In this document: positions 57,653 to 64,000 of the stretch, piece by piece | How the letters are laid out: each line of letters opens with the position of its first letter | Numbering within the stretch: the stretch's first letter is position 1 | Source: Dermatophilus congolensis | GTDB lineage: Bacteria > Actinomycetota > Actinomycetes > Actinomycetales > Dermatophilaceae | Direction: 5' to 3' | NCBI RefSeq assembly: GCF_900447215.1 | Contig: NZ_UFYA01000001.1 | Location: 744,001 to 808,000, forward strand | DNA: 64,000 nucleotides | Notes under the pieces: generated by a model | Database searches by the model: none | What the model was told of the DNA's origin: nothing | The model's input: only the letters and a program-made list of their open reading frames with translations | Translations under genes and position numbers: made by a program

Positions 57653-58492
57653 ATGATGGGGCCTATGGCTGCCAGCGACATAAACGATGGTGTCGACATG
57701 GTTCGTCGCCACGGCATTCTTTCTCCCGGGCCGTGCGCACGCCTGGCACACCTTTTGGATCTGGAAGCTCCCACGGATGTGGTGCCGGTTGGGTGGCACA
57801 TTCTTTACCTGTTGAACAATCCCACCACAGCTGAGCTGGGCGAAGATGGGCACGTCGCGCGTGGCGTACCCGGTGCTGGTGCGCTTGGTCGCATGTTTGC
57901 TGGTGGCCGTATTACTACGCACCGCCCTTTGGTTTTTGGGCAGAGCGCACAGCGACAGATTCGAACCTTGCCGCCGGTGCATAAACAAGGACGCACGGGG
58001 GCGTTGACGTTCGTGACGGTTGAGCACAGCATCATCCAGGGCGGGCAGGTCGCTGTTACTGAGCATCAAAACCTTGTCTACCGTGACCTCAGTTCTACCG
58101 GGAGCAGGGGGGAGTTGACGGCGCCGCCAGTGCGCAGCATCGCGGAGGATGAGCCGCGGTGCGAGCTGGATGTGGATGAGGTGATGCTGTTCCGGTTTTC
58201 GGCGTTGACGTATAACGCGCACCGTATCCATTTTGACCGTGACTGGTGTCGCCGTAGTGGCTACCCAGATCTGGTTGTGCATGGCCCGCTGATGGCGTTG
58301 TTAGGTAGTGAGTTGGCTAGGCGGCAAGGTATTGACCTCATCGGACGTGAATACATTTACCGGGTGGAGGCTTCTGCGTTTGGGGCGCAGCGAATCACAG
58401 CGGTCCCGGCGGTTGAGGGGCTAGGCAGCGGCGTGGAGGTCCTAGCTGCGGACGGCACTCGCACTGTCACGGGGCATTTTTCTGCCCCGTGA
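57653..58492 (+). CDS. MaoC/HTD2-like hydratase (hot-dog fold)
   Basis: 279 residues; several ATGs near the start leave the exact one open. The N-terminal FAS1-like dehydratase half (GWHILYLL; ARGVPGAGALGRMFAGGRITTHRPLVFGQ) is followed by the hydratase half with FRFSALTYNAHRIHFDRDW and GYPDLVVHGPLMALL, the pattern of mesaconyl-C4-CoA hydratase and 3-hydroxyacyl-thioester dehydratase 2. The His in AHRIH and Asp in FDRDW region form the usual catalytic pair. Probable substrate is an enoyl- or mesaconyl-CoA; not provable here. Confidence 0.84.
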   Translation: MMGPMAASDINDGVDMVRRHGILSPGPCARLAHLLDLEAPTDVVPVGWHILYLLNNPTTAELGEDGHVARGVPGAGALGRMFAGGRITTHRPLVFGQSAQRQIRTLPPVHKQGRTGALTFVTVEHSIIQGGQVAVTEHQNLVYRDLSSTGSRGELTAPPVRSIAEDEPRCELDVDEVMLFRFSALTYNAHRIHFDRDWCRRSGYPDLVVHGPLMALLGSELARRQGIDLIGREYIYRVEASAFGAQRITAVPAVEGLGSGVEVLAADGTRTVTGHFSAP

Positions 58493-58499
58493 CAGTGCG
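58460..58499. terminator. Bidirectional terminator overlapping a gene end
   Basis: Perfect 17-bp stem (58460-58476 with 58483-58499), loop TTTTTC. The stop codon of the hydratase-like gene lies in the right arm; tesB ends 6 bp beyond. Confidence 0.88.
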
Positions 58500-58504
58500 T
58501 GGGG

Positions 58505-59419
58505 CTAGTCGCGGATGTGCACCATGCCTTCTTGGGCTGCGGTGACACCGAGTGTGCCGTCTGCGGTGTACATGTGGCCTAGGCATAGGCCACGCCCGTG
58601 AGCTGCTGTCGGGGAGGACTGGTTGAACATGACCCATTGGTCTGCGCGCATGCGCCGATGGAACCACATAGTTTGGTCCAGGCTGGCCACGCGTAGCCGG
58701 GGATCGAACCAGGCGATGCCGTGGCGGCGTAGTACCGGGTCGAGGAGTACCCAGTCCGAGGCGTAGGCAAGGATCGCGGCGTGCAAGAGTGAATCGTCGG
58801 GGAGTTCACCGATGGTTTTGAACCAGACTTGCTGGGTTTCTTGGGGATCGCTGGCCGGTGAGAAGGCAACATGCCCCTGGACGTGCCGGATCTCAACGGC
58901 CCGGCGGAGTACCCAGTTTCCCGGTTCGGTGGCGGGCATGGGGTAGAGGTCTTCGGACAGGCTGGGCAGTCCTTCGGGGCCGAGGACGTGGGGTGCTTCG
59001 ATCTGGTGGTCGAAGCCGTCGTTGGGGCGGGCGAAGGAGCTCATCGCAGCGAGGATGGGGCGGCCGTTTTGAAGAATGTGGACGCGCCGGGTGGAGTAGG
59101 AGCGGGATTCGCGGAGACGCTCAACAACGAACTCCAGGGGAATATTGGGGTCACCAGGATGGAGGTAGTTGACCTGGTGGGAGTGAATGTTCATCTCCTC
59201 CTCGCGGCTGCAGGCGACGCTGCGGCCAGCGGCGATGATGGACTGGGCGAGTACTTGTCCGCCGAAGATGCGACCATGAGGCGTGGGCTGGCTACGGCCG
59301 GTGAACCTGTCACGGATAGTTCCGTCTGTGCCGGTGGTGGAGTCGGCGTCGTGAAGGTCGAGGGTTTCTAGAAGATCGGCCAGCGGGTCGAATTCATTGA
59401 GAGTCTCGTCGTGGGTCAC
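58505..59419 (-). CDS. tesB: Acyl-CoA thioesterase II
   Basis: 304 residues with two hot-dog domains. The first has the motif HGRIFGGQVLAQSI and HSHQVNYLHPGDP; the second has VASLDQTMWFHR, containing the catalytic Asp, and QSSPTAAHGRGLCLGHMY. It hydrolyses acyl-CoA to free acid and CoA (EC 3.1.2.-). Divergent from two small conserved hypothetical genes. Confidence 0.94.
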   Translation of the reverse strand: MTHDETLNEFDPLADLLETLDLHDADSTTGTDGTIRDRFTGRSQPTPHGRIFGGQVLAQSIIAAGRSVACSREEEMNIHSHQVNYLHPGDPNIPLEFVVERLRESRSYSTRRVHILQNGRPILAAMSSFARPNDGFDHQIEAPHVLGPEGLPSLSEDLYPMPATEPGNWVLRRAVEIRHVQGHVAFSPASDPQETQQVWFKTIGELPDDSLLHAAILAYASDWVLLDPVLRRHGIAWFDPRLRVASLDQTMWFHRRMRADQWVMFNQSSPTAAHGRGLCLGHMYTADGTLGVTAAQEGMVHIRD

Positions 59420-59437
59420 AACAGCTCATCTTGCCAA

Positions 59438-59722
59438 ATGAGTGTGCTGGAGGGCAGGTGTAGCAGTTGTTGCGTGGCGGGGACAGCTTCGACAACGGTG
59501 AGTGTTCGCTGTTGCGCAGCGGGTTCGGCGAGGATGTTCGGTGTGGATCAGTGGAATGCGCCAGCAAATGTGGTCCGATCTGAGGTGCCGTTGCGGTTTT
59601 CGGGTATGGATGCGTTGGTGTATGTGAGTGAGTTGGGTGAAAGTTCTATGCGGATTGATGTCCAAGCCCGGGCGGTTTTGTGCGCCCATATGGCTGCTGG
59701 TGTTCGGGAGGGGGAGCGATGA
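59438..59722 (+). CDS. Small conserved hypothetical protein
   Basis: 94 residues if ATG 59438 is used; no clear ribosome-binding site fixes the start, and ATG 59534 is possible. The conserved-looking part is SEVPLRFSGMDALVYVSELGESSMRIDVQARAVLCAHM. The stop overlaps the start of the following gene (ATGA). The pair next to tesB recurs in actinobacteria as far as I recall. Function unknown. Confidence 0.6.
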   Translation: MSVLEGRCSSCCVAGTASTTVSVRCCAAGSARMFGVDQWNAPANVVRSEVPLRFSGMDALVYVSELGESSMRIDVQARAVLCAHMAAGVREGER

Positions 59723-60357
59723 GTTTTGTCACGCTTGCTGATGAGGATGCGTTGAGTGATGTGGCGACGTTTGTGTCGCGGGCGCGGGTGTTGGTGCCTG
59801 ATGGGTATGTGCGGTTGCAGACGGTGGGGTCGGTGTTGATGTCGTCGGTGTTGGTGCGTAGTGGTTCTGGACTGTTGGGGGCTGGGACTGTGGTGGGTAT
59901 GCGCGGGACGGCGTTGGGGCAGGGGGCTGGTGCGTTGGATGTGACGGTGGATTTGTCGGCGGTGGCGGATCGGTTGGCGCGGATGCGGGGTGCTGGGTGG
60001 CTTCGCTTGGATGTTCCGCCGGTGTTGCGTCAGGCGCCGTGGGCTGCGGTGTCTCCTCCACGTGGGGGTTGGTCGGTTATTGGTGAGTTCGCTGGGGAGG
60101 ATGTGGCTTTCGTGGCGGAGTCGGGGTTGGCGCGGGTGCAGCGTGAGCGCGATGCTGGTGCGGATACTGCGGCGCTGACTGCGTTGGATAAGCAGGTGTG
60201 GGATGAGTCGGTGGGTGAGGGAATGGGGCAGTTCCGGGCTGCTTTGGCGTTGGGAGTGCATGCGTTGGGTTTTGGTGGGCAGGGGCCGGTGCGGTTGTTG
60301 CGTCATGGGTCGTGGACGCGGTTGTCCACGGCTGCTGGTGATGTGATTGGTAGGTGA
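59719..60357 (+). CDS. Conserved actinobacterial hypothetical protein
   Basis: 212 residues from ATG 59719, coupled to the preceding gene and preceded by GGGAGGGGGA. It opens SFVTLADEDALSDVATFVSRARVL, includes LDVTVDLSAVADRLARM, and closes LLRHGSWTRLSTAAGDVIGR, a pattern I associate with proteins next to tesB in related genera. No membrane segment. Function unknown. Confidence 0.78.
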   Translation: MSFVTLADEDALSDVATFVSRARVLVPDGYVRLQTVGSVLMSSVLVRSGSGLLGAGTVVGMRGTALGQGAGALDVTVDLSAVADRLARMRGAGWLRLDVPPVLRQAPWAAVSPPRGGWSVIGEFAGEDVAFVAESGLARVQRERDAGADTAALTALDKQVWDESVGEGMGQFRAALALGVHALGFGGQGPVRLLRHGSWTRLSTAAGDVIGR

Positions 60358-60454
60358 GGGTGTCGGTGGGTAGTGGCGGTGTCGTAGGTGTAGGTGCCGT
60401 TGTAAAGGGTGGCAGAGGCAACGGGGGAGAGCATCGACACAGCTGCTGAGCTGT

Positions 60455-60610
60455 CCTGGGGTGAGGTGCCAGGGATAACGTGGAGGTGATGGTGGGTCGA
60501 AGTCTGGTGAAAATCCGGCACTGGCCCGCAACGGTGAAGCCCCCCGGTTCTTGAGCCCGTAGTAGCGGGTAGGGCAGGGACAGGATGAGTCCGGTCAAAC
60601 CCGCTGTCAC
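60455..60610 (+). ncRNA. Cobalamin riboswitch
   Basis: The core GAAGTCTGGTGAAAATCCGG, then CACTGGCCCGCAACGGTGAAG, matches the P5-P6 region of cobalamin elements. The downstream GAGTCCGGTCAAACCCGCTG occupies the B12-box position. It lies 130-290 bp upstream of a B12-binding lipoprotein gene. A further stem with arms CTCGAGGA (60627-60634) and TCCTCGAG (60689-60696) lies between it and the gene and may be the expression platform. Confidence 0.88.
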
Positions 60611-60741
60611 TTTAAGATTCGACGCTCTCGAGGAAAGGAGCGGTTCGGAGCCGCCTCGCTTAGCCTTGCAGGGCGTTAGAACTTCACCTCCTCGAGCGCA
60701 TCGCGCACCCTTTGCCCTGCTCACAGGGGAGGAAACCGTCA

Positions 60742-61719
60742 ATGCGGTTGTCTAAAGTCAGCGCCATTGTTGCAGCAGCGCTGCTCGTTCTTACTGCCTG
60801 CAGTAATGCCTCTACTGGCAGTAAACCTACTGGCACTTCGCCTGCTAGCGCCGCTGCCGGGACGGGAATGTTCCCGGTTGTGGTGAACACCTCGATTGGC
60901 CCGGTCACGTTGAAGTCGCAGCCGCAACGGATTGTTTCGTTGTCGCCGAGCGCTACCGAATCGTTGTTTGCTATTGGTGCGGGTAAACAGGTGGTCGCTG
61001 CCGATAAATATTCCACGTATCCTCAGGGAGCTCCAGCTACAGATTTGTCTGGGTTTGAGCCGATTGTTGAAGCGATCGTCAAACATAAACCGGATCTTGT
61101 GGTTATCAGTAATGACGTTAATGGTTTGGCTGCATCGTTGAAGAAGCTGAATATTCCGGTGTTGCTTTCTCCTGCGCCGCCGACGCTTGATGCAGGGTAT
61201 GGCGAGCTCGCTATTCTCGGGCAGGCCAGTAGGCATGTGAACGAGACGACGGAGCTCGTGGGGACGATGCGTGCGCAGATCAATGCTGCGTTGACTAAGG
61301 CACCGAATAAACCGCTGTCTGTCTATCACGAGCTTGATGACAAGTATCACTCGGCGAGTTCGCATAGTTTCATTGGGTCTATTTACGCCAAGATGAGCGC
61401 CACGAATATCGCTGATAATGCAGATGGCCCTAAAAGCGGGTATCCGCAGCTGACTGAGGAGGCCATTATTAAGGCTGATCCGCAGGTCATTGTGATCACT
61501 GACCAGTCGGGCTATACGGCCCAGGATGTGGCTCGCCGTCCGGGGTGGGCCAATGTTGCGGCAGTAAAAAACGGCAATGTCGTCACAGTAAATTCCGATA
61601 TCGCATCCCGGTGGGGGCCGCGTTTGCCGCACCTGGTTGATCAGCTTGCTGGCGCGTTGACTAAAGCCGCTGCTGGGGCAGGGAATAGCGCTGCAGCCCA
61701 GCCCACCACAGCCGGATGA
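60742..61719 (+). CDS. btuF: Cobalamin-type ABC transporter substrate-binding lipoprotein
   Basis: 325 residues from ATG 60742, after GGGGAGGA. A lipoprotein signal ends in the lipobox LTAC. The Peripla_BP_2 fold is clear: PQRIVSLSPSATESLFAIGAGKQVVAADKYSTYP, GFEPIVEAIVKHKPDLVVIS and RPGWANVAAVKNGNVV. It binds a corrinoid or siderophore outside the membrane; the riboswitch upstream favours vitamin B12. Two bases of the stop overlap the permease start region. Confidence 0.92.
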   Translation: MRLSKVSAIVAAALLVLTACSNASTGSKPTGTSPASAAAGTGMFPVVVNTSIGPVTLKSQPQRIVSLSPSATESLFAIGAGKQVVAADKYSTYPQGAPATDLSGFEPIVEAIVKHKPDLVVISNDVNGLAASLKKLNIPVLLSPAPPTLDAGYGELAILGQASRHVNETTELVGTMRAQINAALTKAPNKPLSVYHELDDKYHSASSHSFIGSIYAKMSATNIADNADGPKSGYPQLTEEAIIKADPQVIVITDQSGYTAQDVARRPGWANVAAVKNGNVVTVNSDIASRWGPRLPHLVDQLAGALTKAAAGAGNSAAAQPTTAG

Positions 61720-62783
61720 TGAGTTCTTCTACCTCAAAGGAGGCGCTCTCTCGGGCGTTCAAGGTGCCCTTGGTCCCGGTGATTGTTGGGGTTGTGCTTC
61801 TTGCTGTCGCGGTGGGGGGAGCCTGACTTCAGGGGCTGCTGGCCTTGAGTTCGCTGAAGTTGTGGATGTGATGTTCGCGGGGATTCCTGGGGTTGGTTCC
61901 GGTAGCGAGTTGGCTGATCCTGTCGCGGATCTGTTGTGGCAGATCCGGTTTCCGCGCACTGTGCTTGCCTTGATGGTGGGGGCCTCGCTTTCTTTAGCGG
62001 GGGCTTCTTACCAAGGGGTTTTTCACAATCCTCTTGCTGATCCGTATCTTCTTGGCGCTTCTGCGGGGGGCAGGTGTGGGTGCTGTGCTCGCGCTTGGGT
62101 TTGGTGTGCAGTTCACGGTGGGGCCTTTTGAGGCGGTTCCAATGGCTGCTTTTGTGGGGGCGTTACTTGCGGTGGCGGGGTCGGTGGTGGTGGCGCGGGG
62201 GTCGTTTTTTGATCCTTCGACGTTGCTGTTGGCGGGGGTGGCGGTTTCCTCGTTGTGTTCGGCTACTCAGGCGTATCTTTTGCAGCAGCTTGATCAGACT
62301 CGGTCTCGTGAAGTGTTGAGTTGGATTTTTGGTCGGCTTGCTGGTGATGGGTGGACGCCGGTGGTGACGTTCTTGCCGTATTTCGTGGTGTCGGTGGTTG
62401 TTTTGTTGCCGCAGGCGCGGTGGCTAGATGTGTTGCGTCTTGGTGATGAGCAGGCTCGTTCTTTGGGGGTGAATGCGGCTCGGGTGCGGTGTGTTGTTAT
62501 CGCTGCTGCGACTTTTTTGACGGCTGCGGCGGTGGCGGTCAGTGGGCTTATCGGGTTTGTTGGCCTGGTTGTTCCGCATGTGGTGCGTCTTGTCGCGAGT
62601 CATTCGTATCGGGCGATTTTGCCGTTGTCGGGTTTGTTTGGTGCGGGGTTTCTTCTTTTGGTTGATGTGGGGGCCCGGACTGTGTCTGCTCCGGCTGAGT
62701 TGCCTATTGGGGTGATTACGGCGTTTGTGGGGGCACCGTTTTTCGCTTTTATTCTTTGGCGCCGTAAGCGGGTGAGTGTATGA
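61716..62783 (+). pseudogene. btuC: Cobalamin-type ABC permease, two compensating frameshifts
   Basis: ATG 61716 overlaps the btuF stop. The first 34 residues end in VGVVLLAVAVGGA, then the frame fails at a G6 run (61814-61819). The FecCD-family sequence continues in the next frame (SLTSGAAGLEFAEVV ... QIRFPRTVLALMVGASLSLAGASYQGVF ... DPYLLGASAG). It returns to the first frame after another G6 run (62065-62070) as AGVGAVLALGFGVQ, through GLIGFVGLVVPHVVRL to 62783. One missing and one extra G would explain both. A full protein of about 355 residues would result. Loss would disable uptake, so sequence error deserves checking first. Confidence 0.85.
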
Positions 62784-63565
62784 GTGGGTTTTCGTCGTCG
62801 CAGGTGGGGCTTGCGTTGCGGGTGGTGGATGTCGCGGTTGATGTGGGGCGGGCTGGTGGGCGTCGCCGGGTTTTGCATGACGTTTCGGTGGATTTTTTTG
62901 TGGGGGAGTTTGTCGCTGTTATTGGGCCTAATGGGTCGGGTAAGTCCACGTTGTTGCGGGCGTTGGCGGGGTTGGTGCCGCATGAGGGAGTGGTGCACAC
63001 GGGGGTCGGTGGGTGTCCGGGGCCGTGCGATATCGCTTTGATGCCGCAGTCTGCGCAGTTACCGGAGGGGATGAGTGTTGCTGAGTATGTGTTGCTGGGC
63101 AGGACTCCGTATGTGCGCTTTTTTGAGCGTCATTCGTTTCGTGATCATGCCGTTGTTGCTGATGTGGTGGAGCGGTTGGGTCTTGGTGGTTTGGCGGGTA
63201 GGTCGGTGAGGGAGCTTTCTGGTGGTGAGGCGCAGCGGGTGATGTTGGCGCGGGTGTTGGCGCAGCAGGCGCCGGTGATTGTTTTGGATGAGCCGACGAG
63301 TTCTTTGGATATCGGTACGGCCCGGGATGTGCTCGATTTTGTTGATGAGCATCGGCGGGGGGAGGGGGTGACGGTTGTTGCTGCTATTCACGATTTGACG
63401 GTTGCTGCGCGTTACGCGGATCGGATTGTGTTGCTTGATCAGGGGCGGGTGCGTGCTGTGGGGGTTCCTGGGGAAGTGTTGTGTGCGGATGTGCTTTCGC
63501 AGGTGTATCGCTCACCGTTGGTGGTGCATCGTATTGGTGAGCAGTTTGTGGTGTTGCCGGCGTAG
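62780..63565 (+). CDS. btuD: Cobalamin-type ABC transporter ATP-binding protein
   Basis: 261 residues from ATG 62780, overlapping the permease stop. Walker [13 protein letters not shown]-loop in LMPQSAQLPEG, signature LSGGEAQRV, Walker B VIVLDEPTSSLD, H-loop AAIHDLTV. FecE/BtuD subfamily. Completes the btuFCD importer under the riboswitch. The coding strand is strongly G/T-rich. A hairpin overlaps its stop. Confidence 0.92.
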   Translation: MSGFSSSQVGLALRVVDVAVDVGRAGGRRRVLHDVSVDFFVGEFVAVIGPNGSGKSTLLRALAGLVPHEGVVHTGVGGCPGPCDIALMPQSAQLPEGMSVAEYVLLGRTPYVRFFERHSFRDHAVVADVVERLGLGGLAGRSVRELSGGEAQRVMLARVLAQQAPVIVLDEPTSSLDIGTARDVLDFVDEHRRGEGVTVVAAIHDLTVAARYADRIVLLDQGRVRAVGVPGEVLCADVLSQVYRSPLVVHRIGEQFVVLPA

Positions 63566-64000
63566 GGCCGGCAACAGTGGGTGGGGGGTATTGGGGCGTG
63601 GTGCGGTTTGCGGCGATAACTGCTCCGATGGCGGTGATGATGGCCATGGCCCAGATGAGCATGTAGGCGCCGGCGCCGAAGGTGGCGTTGCCGGTGTGGG
63701 GGCCGGTGGTGGGGGCGCCGAATTGGGTGGCTGTTGCGGTGGCGTAGATGGCGTTGGCGGTGGTTAGGCCGAGGGTGGCGCCGAGGACGTCGCTGAGTTG
63801 CAGTGAGGAGGAGATGGAGGCGTGTCGTTCTAGGGGGGTTAGGTGCAGGGCGAGGACGGACAGGGATGCGGTGGATAGGCCCATGCCGATTCCCGTGAGG
63901 GCGAGGGTGGGGATGAACCACCAGGTGTGCAGGTTGTGGTGGTAGGTCAGGACGGTGAAGAGTGCGTAGGAGCATAGGCAGGTGAGTGCGCCGATGCGTA
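63384..64000 (-). CDS. MFS transporter, 5' part outside the window
   Basis: About 205 codons of the C-terminal part; the frame is open at the right edge. Membrane segments appear in order (TCLCSYALFTVLTYHHNL; WWFIPTLALTGIGMGLSTASLSVLAL; ATLGLTTANAIYATATATQ; GAYMLIWAMAIITAIGAVIAA), matching the last helices of DHA2-type drug transporters. After the last helix the frame continues Pro/Thr-rich and overlaps btuD on the other strand by 182 bp, so the real stop may be earlier if a base is missing. Substrate unknown. Confidence 0.75.
   Translation of the reverse strand, partial: RIGALTCLCSYALFTVLTYHHNLHTWWFIPTLALTGIGMGLSTASLSVLALHLTPLERHASISSSLQLSDVLGATLGLTTANAIYATATATQFGAPTTGPHTGNATFGAGAYMLIWAMAIITAIGAVIAANRTTPQYPPPTVAGPTPATPQTAHQYDAPPTVSDTPAKAHPHTTLPQEPPQHAPAPDQATQSDPRNAQQPSNRE
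63553..63575. terminator. Hairpin at the end of btuD
   Basis: 9-bp arms GTTGCCGGC (63553-63561) and GCCGGCAAC (63567-63575) span the btuD stop codon; no T tract. It may end the btu operon. Confidence 0.55.

Overview
The window looks like the chromosome of a GC-rich actinomycete. It carries the actinobacterial arrangements ftsE-ftsX-smpB-(DUF2207)-ssrA, clpS-DUF2017-murI-MBL-rph-rdgB and DUF3039 plus helicase, a CsoR repressor, DUF2510/DUF3618 proteins and an alanyl-type tmRNA. The propionibacterial-type transcarboxylase (5S, 12S, 1.3S) together with a hut cluster suggests a member of the Micrococcales such as a Dermatophilaceae relative. That placement is inference from gene content only. No phage, IS element, CRISPR array or plasmid function was seen.

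Layout. 0-4.5 kb: the end of a tandem universal stress protein, then a leftward methylmalonyl-CoA:pyruvate transcarboxylase operon with a small MmdE/OadG-tail-like protein. 4.7-10.1 kb: ftsE, ftsX, smpB, a DUF2207 membrane protein, a PNPOx-fold protein and tmRNA. 10.1-16 kb: thioredoxin, a broken asparagine-synthetase-like gene, a gene-poor stretch and a DEAD-box RNA helicase with a perfect 3 x 243 bp internal repeat. 16.1-21.7 kb: histidine utilisation, hutG divergent from hutU-hutI-hutH across a palindromic operator candidate. 21.8-40.7 kb: mostly housekeeping genes (yqgE, polysaccharide deacetylase, pncB, clpS, murI, rph, rdgB, bcp, orn, PrsW-type protease, nitrilase-family amidase), three tRNAs, a GroES-like protein, copC, and a secreted metzincin-like gene interrupted at a C8 run. 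40.8-43 kb: a decayed AT-richer ABC transporter. 43-49.6 kb: a secreted beta-propeller-like protein, tRNA-Arg, csoR, a degenerate HExxH-like protein, and two coupled dynamin-type GTPases. 49.6-51.7 kb: an AT-rich island with a frameshifted membrane protein. 51.7-64 kb: acetyltransferase, ettA, yidC-like insertase, a GntR-ABC operon behind a 47 bp palindrome, a hydratase-like protein, tesB, two conserved small hypotheticals, a cobalamin riboswitch with a BtuFCD-type importer (permease frameshifted), and the 3' part of an MFS transporter.

How it fits together. The transcarboxylase links pyruvate/oxaloacetate with propionyl-/methylmalonyl-CoA in the Wood-Werkman cycle. That cycle needs a B12-dependent mutase, so the riboswitch-controlled B12 importer in the same window is a plausible partner. 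The hut genes convert histidine to glutamate and formamide. SmpB and tmRNA lie in the same block and form the ribosome-rescue pair.

A recurring oddity is frameshifts located in or beside short homopolymers. They affect the asparagine-synthetase-like gene, the metzincin, the 40.8-43 kb ABC genes, the 50 kb membrane protein, the GntR-linked ABC ATPase and btuC. They are either real decay or phase variation, or homopolymer errors in the sequence; raw reads would decide. A second recurring feature is long, near-perfect hairpins between convergent genes, probably bidirectional terminators.
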